Shown here piece by piece: positions 42,567 to 51,037 of a stretch of 64,000 nucleotides of DNA. The number at the start of each line of letters is the position of its first letter. Position 1 is the first letter of the stretch. The position numbers and the translations under genes are program-made. The stretch is from Brevundimonas sp. M20. Its GTDB lineage: Bacteria > Pseudomonadota > Alphaproteobacteria > Caulobacterales > Caulobacteraceae. The stretch covers positions 1,255,001-1,319,000 of the forward strand of contig NZ_CP041243.1 of NCBI RefSeq assembly GCF_006547065.1, read 5' to 3'. Under the pieces are notes generated by a model. It was not told the origin of the DNA. It did no database searches and was given only the letters and a program-made list of their open reading frames with translations.

Positions 42567-42720
42567 AGGGGGAGGTCTCCGACCGTCCAGTTAGGGTCGG
42601 AGACCGCCGATGGCAACGCTCGCGCCGACCTTTTTCAACGACGGATGACTTCAGGTCTCCAGCGGAACCATCGGCAGGGTGTTCTCGCCGGGAGCGGGGC
42701 AGGGACGGGATCGTCCCCGA

Positions 42721-43420
42721 TCAATCCCATCGAGTGCTTTCCGTCAGCGCCCGGTCGATAAGATCGGCGGGGATGACCGATGACTGACTGCGGCCTGCCT
42801 CCCGGATAATGGCTGCCAGCTCCGTTGTTTCCTGTGATCCGGGCTCGGGCAGTTCGAGGATCACGGGCGCGCCTGACCTCGGGCTTGCGTTCGACCCGAC
42901 CGGACCCAGATCGAAGCTCACATTCGCGGTCCGGCGTCGTTCGCTTCCCAGCTTGAGGCCTGTAACGAAGGCGATGTTGACGTTTGCATCGCCCGCGCCC
43001 CGGCGGCTGAACAGCGGCTGGTCCAGTCGGGAATAGGCCGGGGCGATCTCCGCCCGAAAGCCGTCCAGGAACCGCGCGTCAAATCCGAACACAGCGTCCT
43101 TGTGACCCCAGGGTCGGGCCGCGCAGGACAGCGAGACAGAAGCGGTCCCCTGCTGTGGGCCGATACAAAATCTGGGCGTTCCGGACCATGTAGGTGGCGC
43201 TCGACGCCTCATCTGACCGAACACGAACGACAGCCGCCTCGGTCCTGTCGGTGGTGATCGCCAGTGCGCCTTCCCGAACCGGGTTCTCGAAATCACAACC
43301 GGCGTCAGGGCGCGACCAAGCGATCAGGGCGACCTCTGACGAGGTCGGGCGGGGCGCCGTCGTCGCGCAGCCCGTCACGCCCGCGCACAGCGCGCTGAGA
43401 GTCAGCATGATGAGCCGCAT
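42721..43420 (-). pseudogene. Frameshifted lipoprotein gene (two overlapping frames)
   Basis: One frame (43420-43079) starts with a normal lipoprotein signal (MRLIMLTLSALCAGVTGC) and runs 113 codons. A second frame without its own plausible start covers 43296-42721. Its portion from about TASVSLSCAARPWGHKDAVF onward reads as real protein, ending ADLIDRALTESTRWD. The two overlap by about 220 bases on the same strand. A single one-base shift within roughly 43110-43190 would join them into a protein of about 230 residues. It may be a genuine frameshift mutation, a sequencing error or, less likely, programmed. Confidence 0.55.
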
Positions 43421-43513
43421 TGAAAACTCCCCCGAAGCCGAGGGGGCGAGCCCCTCCTTCCTGCACTCTAGGCGGGTGAGGCCGACACGACCATGCCTTG
43501 AAACTGAGTCGCC

Positions 43514-43544
43514 GTCCCCGAAAGCGCGGCGCGCTCCCGGGGAC
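43514..43544 (-). terminator. Hairpin after SAM-controlled TonB receptor
   Basis: Arms GTCCCCG and CGGGGAC enclose a second pair AGCGC/GCGCT, giving a strong stem 15 bases past the receptor stop. No T-run follows directly in minus-strand reading (GGCGACTCAGTTTC), so termination may need Rho, or the hairpin may simply stabilise the 3' end. Confidence 0.45.
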
Positions 43545-43558
43545 CGACGTTCATCCGA

Positions 43559-45979
43559 TCACCAGTTCAGGCCGATGCGGGCATAGACGAAGCGCCCGTT
43601 GAAGCCGAACGGCGAGTAGAAGGGGAAGCCCAGCACGCCGTTGCTGTTCAGCGTCGCCGGCACCGCGTCCGGGTATTCGTCAAACGCGTTGTCGACACCC
43701 AGCGCCAGGGTGATCCGGTCGTTCGGCTTGAACCGGCCCTCGAAGTCCGCCGTGACCTTGTCGCCGGTCGAATAGTCCGAGGCCGCCGTCGTGCCCGGTT
43801 GCAGCACGCTGGCGTAGTAGGTCGCGCGGGCGGTGATGCCCCAGCGGCCATAGCTCCAGTCGGTCGTGCCCGACACCTTGGTGTCCGGCGTGCCTTCCTC
43901 GATGGTCAGGACGCGGCTGCGGGCGAACAGCGGCGGCACCGGGCTCAGCACCGACGACGAGGTCGGCAGGCGCGTGACCTCCACATCGTTGAAGTTGGCG
44001 GCCACGGTGAAGTCCCAGTCGCCATAGGTGTCGTCGCTCAGGCGGTAGCGGCCGACCACGTCCACGCCCTTGGTCGTGGTGTCCACGCCGTTCAGGAAGA
44101 AGCGCGCGGCTTGCACGCCCAGCGGGTCCAGCAGCGAGGCGACCTGCGGGCTGAAGCTGCGGTTGATCAGCTCCGACAGGACGATCTGGTCCTCGATGTC
44201 GATCTGGTAGGCGTCGATCGTCAGGTTGAAGTCGCCGAAGCGGAAGACCGCGCCGAGGGTGTAGTTGACCGAGGTTTCGGCATCCAGCGGCTGGGCGCCC
44301 AGCAGGGTCGCGACCGTGCTGGTGGCCGGGAAGGTGCCGGTCTCCACGACGGCGCCGCTCTGGATCACCGAGCTGGTCGAGGTGAAGTAGGACTGCTGCA
44401 GCGACGGCGCGCGGAAGCCCGTCGAGGCCGAACCGCGCAGGGCGAACCACGGGGTGAAGTCGTAACGAGCCGAGATCTTGCCCGTCGTGGAGTTGCCGAA
44501 GTCGGAATAGTCCTCGAACCGCACGGCGCCGGCGATGGTGAACTGTTCGGTGATCGGGGCCTCGACATCGACATAGACGCCGACGGCGGTGCGGTCCTCA
44601 TCCACCTCGTTCGACGGCTGGAAGCCGACAAAGCCCTGGGCGCCGCCCGCCAGCGCGGTGTTCCCGCCCAACGGACCGCGATCCCAGGACTCCGCCTGAC
44701 CGGCCTGGATCTCATAGGTCTCGCGACGGGCCTCCAGACCGGCGGCGACGTTCAGCGGGGCGTACAGGCCCACATCGAACTGGCGCGAGACATCCGCGCC
44801 CAGCACCAGCTGGTCATAGATCAGCGCGCCGGAATCGAAGCTGGTCGGCGAGGCCGCGCCATAGGTGGCGTTCAGCGAGTCCTCGGTGCGGAAGTCCAGG
44901 GCGTTGCGGCCGTAAACGAGGTTCACATCCGCGTCCCAGCCGCCGATCGAGCCGCGCAGGCCCCCGGCCAGCGACACGTCCTGCGAGTTGATGGCGATCT
45001 TGGGCAGGAAGCCGTTGGGATAGATGGCGGCGACATTGTTCACGTTCGAGGCGAGGCGCGGGAAGGCGGCGCTTTCGCTGTCGCGGTCCTGATAGCCGGC
45101 CCAGCCATAGGCCTCCCAGCCGTTGCCGAGCGGGGCGCCGGCGTTGGCGAAGACGGTCCACTGCTCGACCTCCGGATCACCGAAGCGGGCGGTGACAGCA
45201 TTGGGCGTCACGCGCGGATCGAGGTCGGAACGGTTGGTCGGGTCGCGTTGCAGGTATTCGGCGCTCAGCGTCAGATAGCCGCCGTCGCCCAGACCAAAGC
45301 CCTGCCAGGCCGAGGCGGTGATGGTGCCGCCGTCCTGCTCGTCGCGCCCCGGAGCGCGGGCGGTATCGACGGTGGTGTAGTACTGACCCAGAGTGATCGT
45401 CGCGCCGCCGCCGTGGTCCGCCTGTCGCAGACGAAGGTTGATCACCCCGGCGATGGCGTCTGACCCGTACTGGGCCGAGGCGCCGTCACGCAGCACCTCG
45501 ACACGGTCCAGCGCGCCGGACGGGATGGTGTTCAGGTCCACCGCCGCAGAGCCGCGGCCGACCGAGCCGTTGACGTTGACCAGCGCCGAGGCGTGACGGC
45601 GCGTGCCGTTCACCAGCACCAGCGTCTGGTCCGGCGACAGGCCGCGCAGGGTGGCCGGACGGATCGAGTCCGTGCCGTCCACCACGGCGGGCCGCTGGAA
45701 GGTCAGCGAGGGAACGGACTGGGCCAGGGCGGCGGCCAGTTCGGTGGTGCCCCGGTTCTGCAGGTCTTCCTGGGTGACCACGTCGACCGGGGCGAGGGTG
45801 TCCAGCCGCGAGCGGTTGGGGGCGCGGGTGCCGGTGACGACGACCTCGTCGATCTCGGTCGCATCGGGCTGGGTGGATTGCGGGGCGGTCTGCGCCTGCG
45901 CCTGCGCGGCGCCGGCCAGCAGGGCGGTGGCCGAGGCGGCGGCGAACAGGGTGGCGCGGACGCGGGTGGTGGTGGTCAT
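43559..45979 (-). CDS. TonB-dependent receptor under SAM-I riboswitch control
   Basis: An 806-residue outer-membrane receptor. A signal peptide (VRATLFAAASATALLAGAAQ, cleavage after AQAQ) precedes a TonB box TEIDEVVVTGTR. The plug domain follows (TLAPVDVVTQEDLQNRGTTE, LRGLSPDQTLVLVNGTRRHA, VEVLRDGASAQYGSDAIAGV) and a 22-strand-type barrel ending in FVYARIGLNW. The start at 45979 gives the normal signal peptide. A SAM-I riboswitch and a small ORF lie in its 5' leader, so it should be repressed when methionine/SAM is plentiful. Substrate therefore probably methionine-related, a sulfur source or a corrinoid; unproven. Confidence 0.92.
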   Translation of the reverse strand: MTTTTRVRATLFAAASATALLAGAAQAQAQTAPQSTQPDATEIDEVVVTGTRAPNRSRLDTLAPVDVVTQEDLQNRGTTELAAALAQSVPSLTFQRPAVVDGTDSIRPATLRGLSPDQTLVLVNGTRRHASALVNVNGSVGRGSAAVDLNTIPSGALDRVEVLRDGASAQYGSDAIAGVINLRLRQADHGGGATITLGQYYTTVDTARAPGRDEQDGGTITASAWQGFGLGDGGYLTLSAEYLQRDPTNRSDLDPRVTPNAVTARFGDPEVEQWTVFANAGAPLGNGWEAYGWAGYQDRDSESAAFPRLASNVNNVAAIYPNGFLPKIAINSQDVSLAGGLRGSIGGWDADVNLVYGRNALDFRTEDSLNATYGAASPTSFDSGALIYDQLVLGADVSRQFDVGLYAPLNVAAGLEARRETYEIQAGQAESWDRGPLGGNTALAGGAQGFVGFQPSNEVDEDRTAVGVYVDVEAPITEQFTIAGAVRFEDYSDFGNSTTGKISARYDFTPWFALRGSASTGFRAPSLQQSYFTSTSSVIQSGAVVETGTFPATSTVATLLGAQPLDAETSVNYTLGAVFRFGDFNLTIDAYQIDIEDQIVLSELINRSFSPQVASLLDPLGVQAARFFLNGVDTTTKGVDVVGRYRLSDDTYGDWDFTVAANFNDVEVTRLPTSSSVLSPVPPLFARSRVLTIEEGTPDTKVSGTTDWSYGRWGITARATYYASVLQPGTTAASDYSTGDKVTADFEGRFKPNDRITLALGVDNAFDEYPDAVPATLNSNGVLGFPFYSPFGFNGRFVYARIGLNW

Positions 45980-46099
45980 GACAGTCTCTTCTCGATGAGG
46001 CGCAGGCGCCCGGTCGGTGTCGCGCGCGGCGATCACCGGGGGGCCGGGCTGGCGATTTCTGATGTTCTGTTCGGGCGGGAGGCCCGGCGGGTCAGCCGA

Positions 46100-46207
46100 T
46101 TACAGCGAACGGCGACATCGCATGGACCCGGTGCGACACATAAGGTGGCGCGGCGCGCGGACATCGGCGGCGAGAGCGGTCAGGGCGTAGGTCTTGTCAG
46201 CACGCAT
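46100..46207 (-). CDS. Candidate 35-residue leader peptide in SAM-controlled transcript
   Basis: A small ORF with a strong ribosome-binding site (AGGAG, six bases before ATG at 46207). It lies between the SAM-I riboswitch and the TonB receptor. The peptide starts MRADKTYALTALAADVRAPR and ends HLMCRTGSMRCRRSL. The tail packs two Cys, two Met and six Arg in 15 residues (four of the Arg in its last eight), the kind of codon content seen in sulfur-amino-acid leader peptides. It may be translated as a sensor of methionine/cysteine supply, couple to the receptor, or be fortuitous. Confidence 0.5.
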   Translation of the reverse strand: MRADKTYALTALAADVRAPRHLMCRTGSMRCRRSL

Positions 46208-46271
46208 TGTCGTCTCCTGCTCGATCAGGAACGCCTGCGGTGACAGATGGTGGGAGTCCGGCTGGGACCGG

Positions 46272-46385
46272 CCTCTCATCTGCCGCGACCCGGGGAGGGG
46301 TCCCGAAGGAGTTGGCACCTTACGGACGGTCCGCAGGTTGCCCCGACGTCAAAGGGCCTATCCCTCAGCCGGTCTCGATGAGCTG
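46272..46385 (-). promoter_or_regulatory. SAM-I (S-box) riboswitch
   Basis: Read on the minus strand, all conserved S-box segments appear in order. P1 5' side CTCATC (46382-46377), GAGGGA then GGCCC with TGACG, GGGGCAACC, a short P3 stem, AGGTGCCAACTCC, a P4 stem, and finally CAGATGAG closing P1 (ctcatc on plus at 46275-46280). These match the SAM-I consensus closely. Expression platform: no classic terminator is visible before the small ORF, and ACTCCC downstream could pair with its AGGAG ribosome-binding site, so translational control is plausible. SAM binding would repress. Confidence 0.93.
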
Positions 46386-46389
46386 TTCC

Positions 46390-46418
46390 GATATTGCGGT
46401 GCGTCATAAATGCGTCAA
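46390..46418 (-). promoter_or_regulatory. Possible sigma-70 promoter for the riboswitch transcript
   Basis: On the minus strand TTGACG (46418-46413) is followed after 17 bases by AATATC (46395-46390), a good -35 and weak -10. It lies between the rplI terminator and the riboswitch, exactly where the independent promoter should be. Confidence 0.4.
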
Positions 46419-46429
46419 GGACGGGCCTG

Positions 46430-46468
46430 AAAAAAGTTCGGCGGCGCGGGGCTTCCCCCACGCCGCCG
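46430..46468 (-). terminator. Intrinsic terminator of the rpsF-rpsR-rplI operon
   Basis: In minus-strand reading CGGCGGCG-T-GGGG, loop GAAG, CCCC-G-CGCCGCCG forms a 12-pair stem with one mismatch, then AACTTTTTT. It lies 26 bases past the rplI stop. A textbook strong terminator that isolates the ribosomal operon from the riboswitch unit. Confidence 0.93.
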
Positions 46469-46493
46469 TGTCTTTCAGGCATCAGTAACGGTG

Positions 46494-47078
46494 TTAGGCT
46501 TCGGAGCCCAGACCGTCCTGTTGGCCGGCGCCGCCGGCGACCATGTCCGCGGCCTGTTCGGCGGCGGCTTCACGGTCTTCTTCGTATGCCGACTTGATCA
46601 CGTCCTCGCCCTTGGCTTGACGCTCGGCTTCTTCAGCCGAACGGGCGACGTTGATCTTGACGGTGGCCGAGACCTCGGCGTGCAGGCGAACCAGCACCTC
46701 GTGGACGCCCAGCGTCTTGATCGCCGTGTTGAGCACGACTTGCGAACGCTCGACCTTGCCGCCTTCAGCCTGAACGGCTTCAGCGACGTCGCGACCGGCG
46801 ACCGAACCGTACAGCTGACCGGTTTCACCGGCCTGACGGATCATCACGTAGGTCTGGCCGTCGATCTTGTCGGCGACCTTCTGCGCGTCGGCCTTGTTCT
46901 TCTCGTTGCGCTGCTCGATGGCGGCGCGGTCGAGTTCGAAGGCCTTCAGGTTGGCGGCGGTGGCCCGGCGGGCCTTGTCGCGCGGCAGAAGGAAGTTGCG
47001 AGCGAAGCCGTCCTTGACAGTGACGACGTCGCCGATGGCGCCGAGGTTATCGACGCGTTCCAGCAGAACGACCTTCAT
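46494..47078 (-). CDS. rplI: 50S ribosomal protein L9
   Basis: A 194-residue L9. The N-terminal domain [20 protein letters not shown] and [16 protein letters not shown] is diagnostic, followed by the long connecting helix and the C-terminal rRNA-binding domain ([20 protein letters not shown]). It is about 45 residues longer than E. coli L9 because of an acidic, alanine-rich C-terminal tail. It starts one base after rpsR and ends the S6-S18-L9 operon. Confidence 0.97.
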   Translation of the reverse strand: MKVVLLERVDNLGAIGDVVTVKDGFARNFLLPRDKARRATAANLKAFELDRAAIEQRNEKNKADAQKVADKIDGQTYVMIRQAGETGQLYGSVAGRDVAEAVQAEGGKVERSQVVLNTAIKTLGVHEVLVRLHAEVSATVKINVARSAEEAERQAKGEDVIKSAYEEDREAAAEQAADMVAGGAGQQDGLGSEA

Positions 47079-47079
47079 C

Positions 47080-47355
47080 TTACTTCACCACGTAGGGCAG
47101 GAGGGCCAGGTAGCGCGCGCGCTTGATGGCCTTGGCCAGCTCGCGTTGCTTCTTCTGGGAGACAGCCGTGATGCGCGACGGAACGATCTTGCCGCGCTCG
47201 CTGATGTAGCGTTGCAGCAGCTTGACGTCCTTGTAGTCGATCTTCGGCGCGTTCGGGCCGGAGAACGGGCACACCTTGCGGCGACGGAAGAACGGGCGAC
47301 GGGCGGGGCCGGAGCCGGCCGGCGCGCCCGGGGTCGGGGCGGTGGTATCGGTCAT
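47080..47355 (-). CDS. rpsR: 30S ribosomal protein S18
   Basis: A 91-residue S18. The core [20 protein letters not shown] and [20 protein letters not shown] matches the family. The N-terminus carries an extra proline/alanine and arginine-rich stretch. It is in the conserved order rpsF-rpsR-rplI, 12 bases after rpsF, and binds S6 in the 30S platform. Confidence 0.97.
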   Translation of the reverse strand: MTDTTAPTPGAPAGSGPARRPFFRRRKVCPFSGPNAPKIDYKDVKLLQRYISERGKIVPSRITAVSQKKQRELAKAIKRARYLALLPYVVK

Positions 47356-47367
47356 GTTCCGGGTTCC

Positions 47368-47751
47368 TTACGCTTCGACCGCGGCGTCTTCGCGGGGACC
47401 GCGCTCACGCTCACGTTCGCGTTCACGTTCACGACGGGCCAGCAGCGGCGACAGTTCCAGGTCGAGTTCCTCGACGCGGACGGTCAGCCAGCGCAGCACG
47501 TCTTCGTTAATCGACAGCTGACGCTCGACTTCGGCCATGGCGGCCGGAGGGGCGTCGACGGCCAGCAGCGAATAGTGAGCCTTGCGGTTCTTCTTCACGC
47601 GGTAGGTCAGGTTGCGCAGACCCCAGTACTCGATCTTGGCGACAACGCCGCCGGCTTGTTCGATCAGAGTCTTGATGGTGTCGTTCAGCGCTTCGGCCTG
47701 CTGCGCCGAGATATCCTGGCGCGTCATGACCGTGTGCTCGTAAAGAGCCAT
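47368..47751 (-). CDS. rpsF: 30S ribosomal protein S6
   Basis: A 127-residue S6. [20 protein letters not shown] and [20 protein letters not shown] are the family hallmarks. The C-terminus is an alternating Arg-Glu stretch ([18 protein letters not shown], about residues 107-118) from a GC-rich microrepeat, common in alphaproteobacterial S6. Start ATG at 47751 preceded by AAGGGAG. First gene of the operon; S6-S18 autoregulation via the 5' leader is possible but I could not define the motif. Confidence 0.97.
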   Translation of the reverse strand: MALYEHTVMTRQDISAQQAEALNDTIKTLIEQAGGVVAKIEYWGLRNLTYRVKKNRKAHYSLLAVDAPPAAMAEVERQLSINEDVLRWLTVRVEELDLELSPLLARRERERERERERGPREDAAVEA

Positions 47752-47947
47752 GCGGTATTCTCCCTTGTGGACGTCGGCGCGGGCGGACCGGGTTCAGTCC
47801 GTTCCACGATGGTTCCCGAGGCGGCGGCCGGGATGACTTCCCGAACCCTTTGGAGCTCCGCACCGGGACCGAGGCCCTGGAAAGCGGGCGCGTATAGGGG
47901 AAAAGCGGCCGGGGAGCAAGGCTTCGGGCGCTGCGTCGGCCCCGCGC

Positions 47948-49366
47948 CTACTCCGGCCGGATCACCGTGCAGTCCCAACGGCGCTCGGCCAGGGCTTCGC
48001 AGGCGGCGCGGGCGCCCGCTTCGGTCATGCCGGTGAAGCGCGAACGATACCAGCCCGAGGCGTTCTGCACCGTACGCTCGGCGTTGGCGAACTGTCGGCT
48101 GTAGCGGCGGCTGACCTCGGTCAGCCAGTTGCGGGCCACCGTCTCGTCGCGGAAGGCGCCGACCTGTACGGTCCAGCGACCGGCGGGCTCACGCGCGGGA
48201 CGCGGCGGCGTGCGGGCCGGAGGCGCGGCGCGAGGCGCCACGGGACGGGGCGCGGTCGGAGCGACGCCGCCGTTGAGGATGGCCGTTATCCCCTCGTCGT
48301 CATTGTCGTCATTGACTGTCGCGTACTGGACCGGTGCGCCCGACGGGGAAGGCGAGGGCGCTCCGGGCGCGGCCGGGACGTTGCCGAAGCCCCGCTGCTC
48401 GAAGAACAGCTGCGCCACCTGGATCTGCTGGCCGGACCGGCGCAGGCGCATCACCTCAAAGCCGGTGTCGGTCAGGGCGGCGACGTGGGCGTTGCGGCTC
48501 GCGGAGGACTGGCCGCCCAGCACCACGGTGATCAGGCGTTTCCCGTCCCGCACCGCCGAGGCCATGATGTTCGAGCCCGAGGCGTTGGTCAGGCCGGTCT
48601 TCATCCCGTCATAGCCGCCGCCGGTGCGCAGCAGGCCGTTGGTGTTGGTGTAGGTCCGGCCGCCATAGACCCAGTCATGGATACCCAGGAAGCGATAGTA
48701 TTGCGGATAATCCCGCATCACCGCCCGACCCAGGATGGCCAGATCGCGCGCCGTGGTCAGCTGGCGGGCGTCCGGCAGGCCGTTGGCGTTCACATAGCGC
48801 GTGTGGGTCATGCCCAACTCCTGCGCCTTCAGCGTCATCTGGGCGGTGAAGCGGGCTTCCGAACCGCTGATATGCTCGGCGATGGCCACCGCCATGTCGT
48901 TGGCGCTGCGCACGGCGGTCGCCTTGATCGCGTCTTCCAGCGTGATGGTCTGGCCGGCGCCCAGGCCCAGCTTGGACGGCGGCTGGCTGGCGGCGCGGGG
49001 CGAGACGGTGATCACATCGTCCAGCCGCGCGCGGCCCGCGGCCAGGGCCTCGAACGCCAGATACAGGGTCATCACCTTGGTCACCGACGCCGGGTAGCGG
49101 CGATTGTCGGCATAGCGGGCGAACAGCACCTCGCCGGTCTCGGCGTCCACGACGATGGAGGCGTAGGCCGGGTTCACCTGGGCCTCGGCCGTCGTGACCG
49201 GCGCGCTGACGGGCGTCGCCATCATGACGGCGATCATCACCAGCGACAGCCATCCCCGGCGGAGCAGTGTGGTCAGACGCAAGCGAGCCTCGATCCGATA
49301 GCGCGACGACGGCCCCCCGGCGTGACGCTGAAGATAAAGGCTACCATCGCGTGGACGGGGTTTCAT
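47948..49366 (-). CDS. D-alanyl-D-alanine carboxypeptidase (PBP5/6 type) with SPOR domain
   Basis: A 472-residue exported low-molecular-mass penicillin-binding protein. It trims pentapeptides in periplasmic peptidoglycan. The catalytic motifs are SVTK (YPASVTKVMTLYLAFE), SAN (VRSANDMAVAIAEH) and KTG (YDGMKTGLTNASG). After the peptidase and a proline/alanine-rich linker (VAPTAPRPVAPRAAPPART) comes a C-terminal SPOR-like domain (WTVQVGAFRDETVARNWLTE), which binds denuded glycan at the division site. The start at 49366 is the ATG nearest the N-terminal membrane segment; earlier in-frame codons are possible. Confidence 0.9.
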   Translation of the reverse strand: MKPRPRDGSLYLQRHAGGPSSRYRIEARLRLTTLLRRGWLSLVMIAVMMATPVSAPVTTAEAQVNPAYASIVVDAETGEVLFARYADNRRYPASVTKVMTLYLAFEALAAGRARLDDVITVSPRAASQPPSKLGLGAGQTITLEDAIKATAVRSANDMAVAIAEHISGSEARFTAQMTLKAQELGMTHTRYVNANGLPDARQLTTARDLAILGRAVMRDYPQYYRFLGIHDWVYGGRTYTNTNGLLRTGGGYDGMKTGLTNASGSNIMASAVRDGKRLITVVLGGQSSASRNAHVAALTDTGFEVMRLRRSGQQIQVAQLFFEQRGFGNVPAAPGAPSPSPSGAPVQYATVNDDNDDEGITAILNGGVAPTAPRPVAPRAAPPARTPPRPAREPAGRWTVQVGAFRDETVARNWLTEVSRRYSRQFANAERTVQNASGWYRSRFTGMTEAGARAACEALAERRWDCTVIRPE

Positions 49367-49558
49367 GAGGGTAAACGACCCGTCAACGACTTTGTGAAGC
49401 GTGGCGGTAACGGTGTTTGATGAAGTTTTTGTGCAGTGCACAATGAACCCTTGACCGCTTTTCGCACTTGCACCATATGAGCGACGTCGCGATGGCTTCA
49501 TCCGTCGCGGAAAAATTCACCAGCGGCCCCCGCCGCCCAAGGTTCAGGAGACACTCCC

Positions 49559-50038
49559 ATGGCCGACAGCGCCGAAACCGTGAAGAAGACCGTCGAAACC
49601 GCCAAGGCGACCGTCGAGAAGACCACCGCCCAGGCTGAAAAGTTCCAGGCCGCCGGCGCCAAGGCGTTCCGTGAAGGCGTCGACAAGTCGGTCGCCGGCC
49701 TTGCCGAGCTGAACGCCGAGGGCAAGAAGAACGTCGAGGCGCTGGTCGCTTCGGCCACCGCCGCCCAGAAGGGCGCCGAGACCCTGTCGGCCGCCTCGCT
49801 GGCCTATGGCAAGAAGAGCTGGGAAGACGGCGTCGCCGCCGCCCAGTCGCTGGCCTCGGCCCGCTCGGTCCAGGAACTGATCGAGCTGCAGACCTCGTGG
49901 GCCAAGTCGGCCGCCGAGACCTATCTGTCGGAAGTCTCGAAGATGACCGACGTCTTCACCGCCTCGGTGAAGGACAGCTTCAAGCCGATCAACGAGCGCG
50001 TCACCGCCTCGGTCGAGAAGTTCCAGGCCGCTCGCTAA
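49559..50038 (+). CDS. Phasin family protein
   Basis: A 159-residue, almost entirely helical protein, rich in Ala, Lys and Glu (KKTVETAKATVEKTTAQAEK, SARSVQELIELQTSWAKSAA, SEVSKMTDVFTASVKDSFKP). The pattern LIELQTSWAKSAAETYLSEV is the Phasin_2 hallmark. Phasins coat polyhydroxyalkanoate granules in the cytoplasm. The ribosome-binding site is CAGGAG. Strong terminator follows, suggesting a well-expressed monocistronic unit. No PHA synthase lies in the window. Confidence 0.88.
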   Translation: MADSAETVKKTVETAKATVEKTTAQAEKFQAAGAKAFREGVDKSVAGLAELNAEGKKNVEALVASATAAQKGAETLSAASLAYGKKSWEDGVAAAQSLASARSVQELIELQTSWAKSAAETYLSEVSKMTDVFTASVKDSFKPINERVTASVEKFQAAR

Positions 50039-50069
50039 GGCGTTCTGACTTCAGAAGTTAAGCGTTGCG

Positions 50070-50100
50070 AAGGCCCCGGTGGAAACGCCGGGGCCTTTTG
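50070..50100 (+). terminator. Intrinsic terminator of phasin gene
   Basis: AAGGCCCCGG (50070-50079) pairs with CCGGGGCCTT (50088-50097) around an eight-base loop, followed by TTG. It is 31 bases after the phasin stop, and a convergent gene ends just beyond it. Confidence 0.85.
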
Positions 50101-50103
50101 CGT

Positions 50104-50592
50104 TCACTCGCTCGCCGCCGCGTGGTCGAGGCTGAACGTCCGGGCCATGCGCCACTGGCCGTCCGCCTCCAGCTTCCACAGGACGACGAAACGGGCGCGG
50201 CCGACGAGGCTCTGCGGGCCTTCGCCCTGCCGTTCGTAGAACAGGTGCTGCCCTTCCGCGACCGCGCCGTATCCGGGTATGGCCTGCACCCGGAAGGTCT
50301 CCGGGACCAGCACCCGGCGTGAGCGGTACGCGTCGGGAGCCTTCTTCGTCTCGCAGCTTCGACGATAGTCCTCCACGAAGACCTCCCGCCCCAGCATGGC
50401 GCCGCCCTTGTCGTGATAGAATTCCAGATCGCCGGTCACGAGGTCCGACAGCGCCGCCGGATCGCACTCGTCGAACATCACCCGGAACAGGGTCGCGTCC
50501 CGCGCCCGCAGGGTATCGGTCAGGGCGGGCTGGTCCGGGATCGCAGGCGCGGCTTGCAGGGCGAGGGCGGCCAGCAGGGCGGGGAACAGCAT
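50104..50592 (-). CDS. Exported SnoaL/DUF4440-like (NTF2-fold) protein
   Basis: A 162-residue protein with a signal peptide (MLFPALLAALALQAAPAIPD). The mature part follows the NTF2-like pattern: DTLRARDATLFRVMFDECDP, LSDLVTGDLEFYHDKGGAML, and strands ending QWRMARTFSLDH. Members are often lyases, isomerases or non-enzymatic ligand binders; no function assigned. The ATG at 50592 is preceded by CGGAGTGACCCG. The longer frame upstream is not supported. Confidence 0.75.
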   Translation of the reverse strand: MLFPALLAALALQAAPAIPDQPALTDTLRARDATLFRVMFDECDPAALSDLVTGDLEFYHDKGGAMLGREVFVEDYRRSCETKKAPDAYRSRRVLVPETFRVQAIPGYGAVAEGQHLFYERQGEGPQSLVGRARFVVLWKLEADGQWRMARTFSLDHAAASE

Positions 50593-50814
50593 CGGGTCAC
50601 TCCGGATGAAGATGCCCGACGCTGACCCGCGCTGCGGCCGATGTCCCGTGAAACTTCGGTCATCCCACACACGCCCTCTCCTGAATGGGAGGGGGAACAT
50701 CGCGGCTTGCGTCCAAATTTGACGCACCGGCATGCCAGACTGTCCTCCGGTCTTTGACATCGCCGCTGATCGCTCTCTCCACTGGTTGAGTTGGTCCCGG
50801 ACACCCCGCCTCAC

Positions 50815-50863
50815 GGGAAAAAGTGCACGATGTGCACTCCATTTTTCCGAGTGCACTTTTCCC
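50815..50863. promoter_or_regulatory. GTGCAC-based nested inverted repeat
   Basis: AGTGCAC-GAT-GTGCACT (50822-50838) is a perfect seven-base palindrome. A larger inverted pair overlaps it: GGGAAAAAGTGCAC (50815-50828) with GTGCACTTTTCCC (50851-50863, one-base bulge). Three GTGCAC units in 40 bases suggest binding sites for a dimeric regulator, or alternative hairpins. Its target gene is unclear (clpS or the divergent NTF2-like gene). Confidence 0.5.
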
Positions 50864-50939
50864 GCCGGACGGGGTGGTGTTCGCTTTCCACCACCGGAAC
50901 GGCGGATGACGGTGAGGGAGCCCGCGCGAAGCGCCAGCC

Positions 50940-51037
50940 CGCGTCGGGTCGGGAGGTGCCGAAGGGCCGACGGTCCGCGGACCACTCAAATGCCAGGCCG
51001 CGTCGGGTCGAGAAGGCGGAGCCTTCTGATCGCGGCC
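50940..51037 (+). other. Candidate structured RNA or leader upstream of clpS
   Basis: The 12-mer CGCGTCGGGTCG occurs at 50940-50951 and 50999-51010. Between the copies lies the palindrome GGTCCGCGGACC (50972-50983). The second copy lies inside a two-level stem: GGCCGCG (50996-51002) pairs with CGCGGCC (51031-51037), and AGAAGGC (51011-51017) pairs with GCCTTCT (51021-51027). The region ends 85 bases before the clpS start. Could be a 5' leader, small RNA or palindromic repeat. Confidence 0.4.

Noticed and set aside
43799..45463. 554-codon plus-strand frame inside the TonB receptor
   Set aside because: Shadow frame; the receptor on the minus strand has a signal peptide, TonB box and barrel terminus.
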